From positions 217,398-281,397 of the forward strand of contig NZ_JABBGF010000004.1 of assembly GCF_012927265.1 (NCBI RefSeq): a stretch of 64,000 nucleotides of DNA, given 5' to 3'. Below the pieces are notes generated by a model, which made no database searches, had not been told where the DNA came from, and saw nothing but the letters and a program-made list of their open reading frames with translations. The stretch comes from Chryseobacterium cheonjiense (GTDB lineage Bacteria > Bacteroidota > Bacteroidia > Flavobacteriales > Weeksellaceae). Below, in pieces: positions 9,293-18,486 of the stretch. Position 1 is the first letter of the stretch. The number at the start of each line of letters is the position of its first letter. The position numbers and the translations under genes are program-made.

Positions 9293-10954
9293 TTATTTTT
9301 TAATAAACTTAAAATTCTCGGTTTTGTCTCCTATTTTAATTTTTAAAATATAATTTCCGGGAACCAAATGCTGAACATTGATCATTTCTTGATTAAGAAG
9401 ATCCTTATTGATGATTCTTCCGCTAAAATCTATAATCTGATATTCCTTTGCTTCTTTCGGGAAATTTTTAATAAAAATAAAATCTGTAGCAGGGTTTGGA
9501 TATATAGAAATGTCTTTTTTAATGTTGTTTTCTGAAGTCGAAAGTACAGACTGGCATTCTCCATCATATGAATCTCCCGCTATTGACCAGCCTTTGGATG
9601 TGATTAAGAAATTTCTTGCATTCACTGCTGCCTGATGAGAATATTTAAGAGGTGAGATATTGGAAATACTTATGTTTTGCGGAGTTAAAGAATTGATACT
9701 CCATCCTAAAAGCGTGCTGTCGTAGTTTTGGCAATTTAATCCGGAATTTAAAAATAGATTACTTGCAGACGTAAGGGAGGAAAGATTCCAGCTACCCAGA
9801 TTTTGATTAAAACTTGTTGCTCCATCGAACATATGATCCATAGTCGTTACCTGACCTGTGTTCCACTCACCGATATTTTGGTTGAAAGACGTTGCATTCT
9901 GAAACATTGAAGTCATTAATGTTACATTGGAAGTGTTCCAATTCTTTATATCCTGGTTAAACGCATTTGCATTTTGAAACATTCCATTCATATAAATTCC
10001 ATTAGCAGTGTCCCAATTTCCTATAGGCTGGTTAAAAGTGTGCGCGTTTAAGAAAATTTTTTGAAAATCTGAGACATTTGCAGTATTCCAGTTCCCTATA
10101 GGTTTATTGAATGCAAGAGCTCCTGAAAACATTAGTTCGATCTCTATTGCACTAGACATGTCCCAATCTCCTAACGGTTGGTTGAAAGCAAATGCATTAA
10201 AAAACATCGCATTAAAAGATTGAACATTCCCCGTATCCCAAGTATTAATATTTTGGTTAAATGATGTAGCGAATGCAAATGTCAGAATCATTCGGGTCAC
10301 ATTAGAGGTATCCCAATTACCAAGCGGTTGGTTGAATAAAGGGCAGTTTGCAAATGCAGACTGTAAGTCCGTCACAGTTGATGTGTCCCAATTGTTAAAA
10401 CTGCTATTGCCAATAAGAGAAGCACAAGAATTAAATATGTTATCAAAACTTGTAACATTGGTTAAATTGGGTATATCTGTTGCGATCATATCCAAATTTG
10501 AACAAGATGAATAAGCAAAATCCATATTTTCCCAAATAATATTTCCCCAATGCTCAATTTTTAAAATTTTATCCGGATCTCCAAAAAAAACAGAAGTCAA
10601 AGGATCATAAAATTTCACTCTTTTAAAAGTTCCATTTCCGTTGCTTACTTTCACCCGGTAAGTCGCATTGGCTGCCACAGCATTTTGTGGATTTCCAAAA
10701 TCAATCAAAAAATGCAGAGTAGAAGTAATGTTTGATAAGCTGCCATTATGAGAAGGATACCCTACTTCTTCCCAAGACACATTAAAATTATTGCCTCGTC
10801 CAGGAAACCAGATCTGCGTAGAGGTGGATGTAACACCACCTGATATATTCTGTGCAGATGTATTGCTTGGCTTCCAGATGGTGGTAAACTCATTCTGTGC
10901 TTTTATAATCTGAAAGAAAAAAATACAGAGTGTAATGAGTAATAATTTTTTCAT
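9293..10954 (-). CDS. BspA-like (DUF285) repeat surface protein with T9SS sorting tail
   Basis: The first and longest (553 residues) of three tandem paralogues. The signal peptide MKKLLLITLCIFFFQIIKAQ is followed by the shared NEFTTIWKPSN domain and about nine repeats (for example FNQPLGNWDTSNVTRM) between about 190 and 430. The end is a type A sorting domain (SIYPNPATDFIFIKN ... GNYILKI ... FKFIKK). Differences in repeat number (about 9, 7, 5) against conserved ends suggest duplication followed by repeat gain or loss. A minus-strand TATATTTG box at 11060-11067 could drive the set, but no -33 element was found. Confidence 0.85.
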   Translation of the reverse strand: MKKLLLITLCIFFFQIIKAQNEFTTIWKPSNTSAQNISGGVTSTSTQIWFPGRGNNFNVSWEEVGYPSHNGSLSNITSTLHFLIDFGNPQNAVAANATYRVKVSNGNGTFKRVKFYDPLTSVFFGDPDKILKIEHWGNIIWENMDFAYSSCSNLDMIATDIPNLTNVTSFDNIFNSCASLIGNSSFNNWDTSTVTDLQSAFANCPLFNQPLGNWDTSNVTRMILTFAFATSFNQNINTWDTGNVQSFNAMFFNAFAFNQPLGDWDMSSAIEIELMFSGALAFNKPIGNWNTANVSDFQKIFLNAHTFNQPIGNWDTANGIYMNGMFQNANAFNQDIKNWNTSNVTLMTSMFQNATSFNQNIGEWNTGQVTTMDHMFDGATSFNQNLGSWNLSSLTSASNLFLNSGLNCQNYDSTLLGWSINSLTPQNISISNISPLKYSHQAAVNARNFLITSKGWSIAGDSYDGECQSVLSTSENNIKKDISIYPNPATDFIFIKNFPKEAKEYQIIDFSGRIINKDLLNQEMINVQHLVPGNYILKIKIGDKTENFKFIKK

Positions 10955-11120
10955 GGTATATAATTTGGTATAAGAAATAAGAGTAATTTTATTAATCTAA
11001 AATATCTTTGGTTTATTTTTAAGATTAATATATTATTATTAAATATTCTTTATTAAAAGCAAATATAGTATTTTTCTATAAATATCTCTATAATTTGTGA
11101 ATTAATATCGTTGAAATAAA

Positions 11121-11146
11121 AATGCTCATCACATCTGATGAGCATT
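11121..11146 (-). terminator. Terminator of yiaA
   Basis: Arms 11121-11131 and 11136-11146 pair perfectly (11 bp, 4-nt loop). On the minus strand the hairpin is followed by TTTATTTC, as expected just downstream of the yiaA stop at 11170. The remaining 10955-11120 stretch is very AT-rich and shows only the possible promoter box at 11060-11067. Confidence 0.7.
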
Positions 11147-11169
11147 GTATAATTGAATGGATAGATTGC

Positions 11170-11562
11170 TTAATCTTCCATCATATTATCCCGCGTATTC
11201 TTTTGTACGGCAATAGCACCGAACAGCGCCAATAGAAAGGCAAATGCATAGAACCCTTTTTCGCTTGGTAAGATGGTTGCATTAAACAAACCAACCGTCA
11301 GTAAAACAATTGATGATAAGGTAGCAAACCAACATATCCCGTAATAAATGTCGGTAACTTTGATGTTTTCCATTCTGTCACGAACGGCTTTCTGCAAAGA
11401 AACTACAGCAAATAAACCATAGAGAAGAATGGTAAAATAATATCCTTTCTCATTAAGTTCCATTTCTGCCCTTACAAGACCTGTAATATAACCTATCATT
11501 CCTGCGCCTAAAGCAACCCATGATGCCGCTACAAAGGCGGTCGATACATTTTGTTTTTTCAT
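11170..11562 (-). CDS. yiaA: YiaA-family inner membrane protein
   Basis: A 130-residue protein with four predicted membrane helices in two similar halves. Each half has a helix pair joined by a short polar turn: NEKGYYFTILLYGLF / LQKAVRD in the first and SEKGFYAFAFLLALFG / VQKNTRD in the second. This closely follows the E. coli YiaA pattern. The function of the family is not established. It appears monocistronic, with a terminator after it and no close same-strand neighbour upstream. Confidence 0.85.
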   Translation of the reverse strand: MKKQNVSTAFVAASWVALGAGMIGYITGLVRAEMELNEKGYYFTILLYGLFAVVSLQKAVRDRMENIKVTDIYYGICWFATLSSIVLLTVGLFNATILPSEKGFYAFAFLLALFGAIAVQKNTRDNMMED

Positions 11563-11687
11563 GTTAATGTTTAATAAAGCGCTAAAGATATTAATTTTAA
11601 TTCAATGCAAACCATAACTTAATTTTTGAAATTTTATTGCTTTCATATTATCAATGAAGCTTCGTACGCTATGTTTAATACTTTTTG

Positions 11688-11724
11688 TTAGGTTCCGCGG
11701 CGGCGAAGCCGCCGCGGAACCTAA
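11688..11724. repeat. GC-rich perfect palindrome (REP-like hairpin)
   Basis: Arms 11688-11704 and 11708-11724 are exact complements (17 bp) with a GAA loop. The core is almost pure G/C (CCGCGGCGGC) in an otherwise AT-rich gap between yiaA and ahcY. It lies just beyond the ordinary terminator of ahcY at 11727-11757, so it looks like an extra element rather than the terminator itself. Confidence 0.6.
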
Positions 11725-11726
11725 AC

Positions 11727-11757
11727 AAAAAAACTCTCCTGAAAGGAGAGTTTTTTT
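11727..11757 (-). terminator. Terminator of ahcY
   Basis: A-run, CTCTCCT, loop GAA, AGGAGAG and T-run form a 14-bp stem. The U-tract is present on both strands. It lies 25 bp after the ahcY stop. Confidence 0.85.
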
Positions 11758-11781
11758 AAATATCTAAATGCTGATCAGCTA

Positions 11782-13095
11782 TTAATATCTGTAATATTCC
11801 GGTTTGAAAGGACCTTCAACATTTACCCCGATATAATCAGCCTGCTCCTGAGAAAGAGTTTCCAGCTCAACGCTTAATTTCTTAAGGTGAAGAGCAGCTA
11901 CTTTTTCGTCAAGATGCTTCGGAAGCATATATACTTCATTTTTGTAAGCTGCAGAATTATTCCAAAGTTCGATCTGAGCCAATGTCTGGTTAGAGAAAGA
12001 GTTGGACATTACAAAACTTGGGTGTCCTGTAGCACATCCTAAGTTTACCAGTCTTCCTTCCGCAAGAATGATTACTTCTTTACCTTCAATCGTATAAATA
12101 TCCACCTGAGGTTTCACTTCAGATTTTGTATGACCGTAGTTTTCGTTCAACCAAGCCATATCAATCTCGTTATCGAAGTGGCCGATGTTACAAACGATCG
12201 CTTTATCCTTTAATTTTAAGAAATGTTCTTTTCTTACGATATTAAAGTTACCTGTAGTCGTGATTACGATATCTGCGTTATCTACTACCGTATCCAGTCT
12301 CTTAACTTCATATCCGTCCATAGCAGCCTGAAGCGCACAGATCGGGTCAATTTCTGTTACCGTAACAATTGATCCTGCTCCTCTGAACGATGCAGCAGTA
12401 CCTTTACCAACGTCTCCGTATCCGCAAACTACAACTCTCTTACCAGCCAACATAATATCTGTAGCTCTTCTTACAGCATCTACTGCAGATTCTTTACATC
12501 CGTATTTGTTGTCGAATTTAGATTTGGTTACAGAATCATTTACGTTGATCGCAGGCATTACTAATGTTCCGTTCTTCATTCTCTCGTAAAGTCTGTGAAC
12601 ACCTGTTGTGGTTTCTTCAGAAAGACCTTTGATTTCTTTGGTTAATTCCGGATATTTATCAAAAACCATGTTTGTTAAATCTCCACCATCATCAAGGATC
12701 ATATTTAATGGCTTTCTGTCTTCACCAAAAAATAAAGTCTGCTCAATACACCAGTCAAATTCTTCCGCATTCATCCCTTTCCATGCATACACCGGAATTC
12801 CGGCAGCAGCAATAGCAGCAGCAGCATGATCCTGGGTAGAGAAAATATTGCAAGAAGACCAGGTAACTTCAGCTCCCAAAGCTACAAGCGTCTCGATAAG
12901 CACAGCTGTCTGGATCGTCATGTGAAGACATCCCGCAATTCTTGCTCCTTTTAGCGGCTGAGATGGTCCGTATTCTTCACGGATGGCCATAAGACCAGGC
13001 ATTTCAGCTTCTGCAAGATTGATTTCTTTTCTTCCCCATTCTGCCAGGGAGATATCCTTAACTTTATAAGGAAGGTATTGTGTTGTAGTACTCAT
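11782..13095 (-). CDS. ahcY: Adenosylhomocysteinase
   Basis: AhcY hydrolyses S-adenosylhomocysteine to adenosine and homocysteine with bound NAD+, which relieves product inhibition of methyltransferases. It is cytosolic. The 437 residues match the family. Visible are the substrate motifs HMTIQTA (58-64) and STQDH (86-90), the NDSVTKSKFDN segment (about 186-196) with its Lys/Asp pair, and the NAD-binding GYGDVGKG (225-232). The C-terminal KPEYYRY tail is typical. The ATG at 13095 is preferred to a TTG at 13101. A minus-strand TAATTTTG box at 13136-13143 may be the promoter. The identification is secure. Confidence 0.97.
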   Translation of the reverse strand: MSTTTQYLPYKVKDISLAEWGRKEINLAEAEMPGLMAIREEYGPSQPLKGARIAGCLHMTIQTAVLIETLVALGAEVTWSSCNIFSTQDHAAAAIAAAGIPVYAWKGMNAEEFDWCIEQTLFFGEDRKPLNMILDDGGDLTNMVFDKYPELTKEIKGLSEETTTGVHRLYERMKNGTLVMPAINVNDSVTKSKFDNKYGCKESAVDAVRRATDIMLAGKRVVVCGYGDVGKGTAASFRGAGSIVTVTEIDPICALQAAMDGYEVKRLDTVVDNADIVITTTGNFNIVRKEHFLKLKDKAIVCNIGHFDNEIDMAWLNENYGHTKSEVKPQVDIYTIEGKEVIILAEGRLVNLGCATGHPSFVMSNSFSNQTLAQIELWNNSAAYKNEVYMLPKHLDEKVAALHLKKLSVELETLSQEQADYIGVNVEGPFKPEYYRY

Positions 13096-13340
13096 ATGCA
13101 AATGAATAAGTTTAAATTCAATAATAAATAGTATGCAAAATTACAACTAATAATTAAGATTAAAAAACGCCGGTAAATTTTATGAATATGAAATTATACA
13201 GGTTTGTTTCTTTCAATCTGATTAATATTCATATAATTCCTGTAATAACATAGTCTGTTAGATCAAAACTGAGTTTTTGACAGAATTATTCTATCATCTA
13301 TTTTAAAAATATTAATTTTATGCCCGCAAAAATCAACAAC

Positions 13341-14216
13341 ATGTCAAAAGTAAAAATAGGTACCGTTCAGATGTCTTGTGTAGCAGACAAGCAGGAGAAT
13401 CTGAACAAAGCCATTGAAAAAATAAAGGAAGCTGCAGCAAAAGGGGCTCAAATTGTTTGTTTACAGGAGCTTTTCACGTCATTATATTTTTGTGATGTGG
13501 AAGATTATGATAATTTTGATCTGGCCGAGCCCATTCCCGGACCATCCACAGAAGCACTTTCACCTGTTGCTAAAGAATTGGGTGTTGTAATTATTGCTTC
13601 ATTGTTCGAAAAAAGAACCGAAGGCCTTTACCATAATACAACTGCCGTTATTGACGCAGATGGAACTTATCTTGGAAAATACAGAAAAATGCATATTCCT
13701 GATGATCCTGCATTTTATGAAAAATTTTATTTTACACCAGGAGATTTAGGTTATAAAATTTTCAAAACCAAATTCGGAAAAGTAGGGGTGCTGATTTGTT
13801 GGGACCAATGGTATCCGGAAGCTTCCAGAATCACCGCTTTAATGGGTGCAGATATTATGTTTTATCCCACTGCAATCGGCTGGGCAACGGATCAGGATGA
13901 AGAAACCAATCAGGATCAGTATAATGCATGGCAGACCATTCAGCGTTCCCATTCGGTGGCCAATGGAGTTCCGGTGGTTTCTGTAAACAGAGTAGGATTC
14001 GAGCAAAACGGAGCTATGAAATTCTGGGGCGGAAGCTTTGTTACGAATGCTCAGGGAAAACTGCTCTATCTGGGATCTCATGATCAGGAAGAGGTTGCCG
14101 TTACAGAAGTAGATCTGTCACAGACAGATTACATGAGAAAACACTGGCCTTTTCTGCGTGACAGAAGAATCGAAACGTACTCACCAATTACTAAACGTTT
14201 TATTGACGAAGATTAG
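13341..14216 (+). CDS. aguB: N-carbamoylputrescine amidase
   Basis: AguB hydrolyses N-carbamoylputrescine to putrescine, CO2 and ammonia in the cytosol. It is a nitrilase-superfamily enzyme with the Glu-Lys-Cys triad: Glu in LQELFTS (43), Lys in YRKMHIPDD (116) and Cys in LICWDQWYPE (153), numbered from the ATG at 13341. That start gives MSKVKIGTVQMSC, as usual for the family. An upstream in-frame ATG at 13320 would add seven residues and cannot be excluded. aguA follows after 2 nt, so the two are one operon. No agmatine-forming arginine decarboxylase lies in this window. Confidence 0.93.
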   Translation: MSKVKIGTVQMSCVADKQENLNKAIEKIKEAAAKGAQIVCLQELFTSLYFCDVEDYDNFDLAEPIPGPSTEALSPVAKELGVVIIASLFEKRTEGLYHNTTAVIDADGTYLGKYRKMHIPDDPAFYEKFYFTPGDLGYKIFKTKFGKVGVLICWDQWYPEASRITALMGADIMFYPTAIGWATDQDEETNQDQYNAWQTIQRSHSVANGVPVVSVNRVGFEQNGAMKFWGGSFVTNAQGKLLYLGSHDQEEVAVTEVDLSQTDYMRKHWPFLRDRRIETYSPITKRFIDED

Positions 14217-14218
14217 TG

Positions 14219-15274
14219 ATGATAGATAAAAATTTCAATCCGGCGGAAAACGGATATATTTTTCCTGCAGAATGGGAAGAACATGAAGCGACATGGCTTT
14301 CTTGGCCTCATAAAGAAGCATCTTGGCCTGAAAGAATCGATCTGATTTATCCGGCTTATGCACAATTTATTGCTGAACTTACGAAAGGTGAGTTTGTCTG
14401 CATCAATGTAAAAGATCAGGAAATGCAGGCCTTTGCAATGGAACACATTTCAAAAGCGGGTGCTGATATTTCAAAAGTTGAATTCTATTTTAATGAAACC
14501 AATGACGCCTGGTGCAGAGACCATGGTCCGGCTTTCTTAATTAATAAAAATGGTCAGGAGCCTCAAAAAATTATTGTAGACTGGGGATTCAATGCATGGG
14601 GTGGTAAATATCCGCCATTTGATCTGGATGATGATATTCCAACTAAGATTGCTCAACAAAAAGAAATTCCTGTTCTTTATCCCGGGATTATTATGGAGGG
14701 TGGTTCTGTTGAATTCAATGGTGCCGGAACTGTACTGACTTCAAAATCCTGCCTGCTTAATGAAAACAGAAATCCGCATCTTTCTCAGGAAGAAGTGGAG
14801 GAATTTCTGAAAAAATATTACGGACAAAAACAGGTTCTTTGGGTAGAAGATGGTATTGTGGGCGATGATACAGACGGGCATATCGATGATACCATCCGTT
14901 TTGTGAATGAAAATACCATTTTAACCGTTATTGAAGATGATCCTGAGGATGATAATTATGAAATTCTTCAGACCAATCTCCGTCAATTGAAAGAAATGAC
15001 CTTACTAAGCGGAGAAAAGCTGAATATCATTAAACTTCCGATGCCGGATGCAATATATTGTGAAGGGCAAAGACTGCCTGCTTCTTATGCCAATTTTTAT
15101 ATTGCCAACAAATCTGTGATTGTTCCTACATACAGATGCGATAAAGATGCAGTGGCGCTGGAAATTATCCAAAAGTGTTTTCCCGACAGGGAAGTTGTGG
15201 GGATAGATTCTACCGATATCATCTGGGGACTGGGAAGCTTCCACTGTTTAAGCCAGCAGGAACCTTTAGTTTAG
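14219..15274 (+). CDS. aguA: Agmatine deiminase
   Basis: AguA converts agmatine to N-carbamoylputrescine, the substrate of the upstream gene product, so the pair makes putrescine. The 351 residues match the family. Features of the guanidine-modifying fold are EATWLSWPH (about 23-31), the WCRDHGP loop, the GGSVEFNGAGT strand, DDTDGHIDD with the catalytic His, and the C-terminal nucleophile in GSFHCLSQQ (Cys343). A GTG at 14216 overlapping the aguB stop is possible, but the ATG at 14219 is preferred. A terminator follows. Confidence 0.95.
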   Translation: MIDKNFNPAENGYIFPAEWEEHEATWLSWPHKEASWPERIDLIYPAYAQFIAELTKGEFVCINVKDQEMQAFAMEHISKAGADISKVEFYFNETNDAWCRDHGPAFLINKNGQEPQKIIVDWGFNAWGGKYPPFDLDDDIPTKIAQQKEIPVLYPGIIMEGGSVEFNGAGTVLTSKSCLLNENRNPHLSQEEVEEFLKKYYGQKQVLWVEDGIVGDDTDGHIDDTIRFVNENTILTVIEDDPEDDNYEILQTNLRQLKEMTLLSGEKLNIIKLPMPDAIYCEGQRLPASYANFYIANKSVIVPTYRCDKDAVALEIIQKCFPDREVVGIDSTDIIWGLGSFHCLSQQEPLV

Positions 15275-15289
15275 TTGACTTTAAAAAAT

Positions 15290-15322
15290 AAAAGCATTGC
15301 AATATTTATTGTAATGCTTTTT
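15290..15322 (+). terminator. Terminator of aguBA
   Basis: AAAAGCATTGCAA pairs with TTGTAATGCTTTT across a short AT loop, with one G-T wobble. The stem ends in a U-run. It lies 16 bp after the aguA stop. Confidence 0.8.
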
Positions 15323-15387
15323 CTTAATAGACCTTATCTGCTGAAATCTGTCTATTTTTACTATTTTTATACTATTAAAAACAAATA

Positions 15388-16002
15388 ATGCCACTTTATC
15401 GCGATTTTTCTGATGACAATGCCACCATTCTTGTATGGAAATACGACGAAACAGAAGACCTTGACGTCCATAAGCTTCTGGAGCCTGAAAATGCAGAAAA
15501 AGTAAAAGATTATCATCCCAAAAAACTTCTTGAGGTATTAATGGTACGTAAACTGTTGAAAGGTCTTAAGCCGCACTCGAAAATTTTGTATAAAGAAAGA
15601 GAGCCGTTTCTCTCTCCGAAGGATGCCGAAATTTCCATTACCCATTCTTTTCCTTTTGCGGCGATAGCGATTTCAAAGAATAAAATAGGTATTGATATTG
15701 AGAAATTTAATCCTAAAATTCTGAGGGTTATTGATAAATTCACTTATGAAAATGAAAGAGGCTTTATTCCTTTTGATAATGAAGTAACCTTCTATACCAT
15801 TATCTGGAGTGTAAAAGAAAGCATGTATAAAATCCATCACTCAAAACACTGGTCGCTGAAAAAGCACTATGAAGTAAGACCTTTTGAACTAAAACACCTT
15901 CATAATATCAAATGCAGGGTACATGATGATACAATGTCTGATGAATTTAAAGCCAGAGTAGAGTTTTTTGACGACTACTGCTTTACGATTGTTGAGGAAT
16001 AG
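15388..16002 (+). CDS. 4'-phosphopantetheinyl transferase superfamily protein
   Basis: A 204-residue protein carrying the family's three landmarks: the ISITHSFPFAAIAIS strand (82-96), the metal-binding GIDIE (101-105) and WSVKES (140-145). It should transfer phosphopantetheine from CoA to a carrier-protein serine. Whether the target is fatty-acid ACP or a secondary-metabolite carrier cannot be told, and no such cluster is in the window. The length is nearer to Sfp-like than AcpS-like enzymes. It overlaps the convergent membrane-protein gene by 20 bp, and no terminator was found between them. Confidence 0.82.
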   Translation: MPLYRDFSDDNATILVWKYDETEDLDVHKLLEPENAEKVKDYHPKKLLEVLMVRKLLKGLKPHSKILYKEREPFLSPKDAEISITHSFPFAAIAISKNKIGIDIEKFNPKILRVIDKFTYENERGFIPFDNEVTFYTIIWSVKESMYKIHHSKHWSLKKHYEVRPFELKHLHNIKCRVHDDTMSDEFKARVEFFDDYCFTIVEE

Positions 16003-18265
16003 CCTTCAGCGATTCTTCGCTTTGTTTTTCATTCTGGTATTTTTCAATGACTTTTCGCTGTTCTTTGGCCACATCGTAGATCAGCTCCAGAATATCATGA
16101 ATATTTTTTAGTTCCGTAAGATGCGATATTTTATCAGGATCCCTCAGATCATAGGTTTCATTTTCTATCAGCTCTGTTTTTCTTTTCATGATCAGGTCAT
16201 CCAGCGAAGAATCTTCGGGTTCAATACGGCTTTCCATGTTAAGGGTTTCCGTTATTTTATCACCATTCAGGAGGTTGCATACTTTCTGCATTTCTGCTTC
16301 GATCTTGCGGCTCCAGCCTTCGGCGTCTATTTCAGGATATTTTTCATCATCCTTTACATACTGCGAAAGAGAAGCGGTGTACGCGGTAATAAGATGGGAC
16401 GTGGCAACAAACTGATGAACAACTTCAAGCTTTTTCTGCTGGTTTTTGGGCTCAGAAATCATTCTCTGAAAATTGTCGGAAAGATTGGCCAGTGAAATAA
16501 TGGCATTTTTACGTTTTACTTTATAATCTTCGATATCAAAACCTTCTTCAAGAAATTTTGAAATCACGCTCTGGAAATAAGTCAGGTTACATTCGGCTGA
16601 TTTTTTCATCAAATCCAGATTTTGGGTGTGTTCCCATACCGGTAGCACAATGTAAGCCACAAGTGAAGTAATTACTGCCGCAACCATGGTATCGACAATC
16701 CTGTCTCTGAAAATAATATTTACATTACCTGGACTCAGAAAGTTGAAACTTAGAAAAACATAGATCGTCATAAATAAAACGGCCCAGAAATATTTGCCTT
16801 TCAGAAAGCTGAAACACATGATCATACTTAATAAAAGAATGGCAAAAAGAAGCTCATTAACCTGGATATAATACAGAATGGCATAAGAAATTACAGCACC
16901 TGCGATGGTTCCGTACAATCTCAGCAAATTTCTTTTTTTGGTAATAGAGTAAGCAGGTTTTAAAATCGCTACAATGGTAATCAAAATCCAGTAGGTGTGG
17001 CCAATTCCCAGAAATTGAAAAAGAGAAAACAGATAGCCTATCAACAAAGCAATCGTAATCCTCAGTGCATGCCTGAAATGGGAAGATGAAAAAGAAATAT
17101 TGTTTCTTAAAACTTTAATATTGAGCTTTTCTTCATTGGGCATAAACTTTTTGAGATCTAATCCTGTTGAAAGGCTTTTTGCCAGCTTTACATTTTGGGA
17201 AAAGACTTTATAGATTTCATTGATTTCTTTTGTAATTTCATTGATACGCATCAGGATCTGTCTTAGCACCATAAAATTCTCGAAATTTTCTGGTGAAATG
17301 CGTTTGTTTCTCAGTTCGAAATAGTCGTTATTAAGATATTTCAGCTCTTCCTCCAGATTAAAAATAGGTTTTGCCCTTGTTCCGAGCTGAAGGGATATCC
17401 CGATATTGGTAATCTCTTCCGAAAGAAGATTAAGATAATCATGAATTTTCACTAAAATGGTAGTGTCTTCGAAGCTTTGCTGTAATTTCTGATAATCACT
17501 TTCCGAAGTCATCAGCTTTTCATGCAGATCCATAGAATTCAGGAACATCAGCATTAAAAGACGGCTGGTCGTGGTTGATTCGTTGACAATGGTCCTGGTT
17601 TTGAAAACAGTTTCCCGGGTTTCTTCCTGAAGGTTTTTGATCTCAATCTGTTTGGCGATAACCTGAGTTGTGAGTTTATCAAAATCGGGGTTTTTCTGGT
17701 AATAATTGGCTTTAATCTTTAAAAATTCTGCCAGCTGCAGGTAGTTTTCCCCGATCATCTGGCTTGCCAGCTTATAAGGCTGAATGGTCGTTACAACTAA
17801 AAATATAAGCAAAAACCAGATGCATCCCGATGCAAAAATCAGCAGGCTTTTGAAAATATTGGCTCCGGTTAAATGTCCGTCAATAAAAATGGCCAGAACA
17901 ACCAATGATAATGAACCCACTGCTGCAAGTCTCTGTCCGTATACCCCGATTAATGAAAAGAATATTCCAAATACGATAATCTCGGTAAATACCAGGATTT
18001 TGATATTCATAACAAGGCTTGCTATCAATGCCACAAATACAAAACAGATGATGGCAAATGTTAAGGCATTTCTTCGTCTTATAAAAGGACCCGGCTGATC
18101 TGTAAGGGCTACAAAGCTGGTTCCGAGAGGAAAGAGAAAATACTCTTTAAGAATGCCGAAATGAGCCAGGGCAAGACATGGGAGCACAGTGGCCAAAGTA
18201 ATTCTGATGGCAGAATATACATATTGACTGGTAACAAATTTTTTGAGCTCCGCAGAATAGTTCAT
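15983..18265 (-). CDS. FUSC/YccS-family inner membrane protein
   Basis: A 760-residue protein with two membrane blocks of about five to six helices each (roughly 15-160 and 400-545). Each block is followed by a long helical cytoplasmic region (about 165-390 and 555-745). This repeated layout, and the start MNYSAELKKFVTSQYVYSAIR, fit the FUSC/YccS/aromatic-exporter-like family. Substrates of this group are poorly known. A TATTTTTG box ends only 4 nt before the ATG. The C-terminal coding end overlaps the phosphopantetheinyl transferase gene. Confidence 0.85.
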   Translation of the reverse strand: MNYSAELKKFVTSQYVYSAIRITLATVLPCLALAHFGILKEYFLFPLGTSFVALTDQPGPFIRRRNALTFAIICFVFVALIASLVMNIKILVFTEIIVFGIFFSLIGVYGQRLAAVGSLSLVVLAIFIDGHLTGANIFKSLLIFASGCIWFLLIFLVVTTIQPYKLASQMIGENYLQLAEFLKIKANYYQKNPDFDKLTTQVIAKQIEIKNLQEETRETVFKTRTIVNESTTTSRLLMLMFLNSMDLHEKLMTSESDYQKLQQSFEDTTILVKIHDYLNLLSEEITNIGISLQLGTRAKPIFNLEEELKYLNNDYFELRNKRISPENFENFMVLRQILMRINEITKEINEIYKVFSQNVKLAKSLSTGLDLKKFMPNEEKLNIKVLRNNISFSSSHFRHALRITIALLIGYLFSLFQFLGIGHTYWILITIVAILKPAYSITKKRNLLRLYGTIAGAVISYAILYYIQVNELLFAILLLSMIMCFSFLKGKYFWAVLFMTIYVFLSFNFLSPGNVNIIFRDRIVDTMVAAVITSLVAYIVLPVWEHTQNLDLMKKSAECNLTYFQSVISKFLEEGFDIEDYKVKRKNAIISLANLSDNFQRMISEPKNQQKKLEVVHQFVATSHLITAYTASLSQYVKDDEKYPEIDAEGWSRKIEAEMQKVCNLLNGDKITETLNMESRIEPEDSSLDDLIMKRKTELIENETYDLRDPDKISHLTELKNIHDILELIYDVAKEQRKVIEKYQNEKQSEESLKAIPQQS

Positions 18266-18269
18266 ACTA

Positions 18270-18277
18270 CAAAAATA
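18270..18277 (-). promoter_or_regulatory. -7 box directly before the FUSC-family start codon
   Basis: On the minus strand TATTTTTG is followed by TAGT and then ATG. If it is the -7 box, the transcript would begin at or next to the start codon. The same 4-nt spacing is seen at murF and holB. The rest of the gap to 18486 shows nothing else recognisable. Confidence 0.4.
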
Positions 18278-18486
18278 AGAGTTAAATGTGAATTGCAGGT
18301 TTTAGTTAGTAACAGAAATATGAATTTTCTTTGAAAAGTTTCATATCATAAAAATTATGGCTGTAAGTTTTATACATCATTCATACCAATATCACTAAAA
18401 GCGCAATGTTATACTGAAAATTAAAATACAGCTGTATCAAGATGAAGAAGGAAAAGTATCAGATAACCGTATATTATATACTATCC

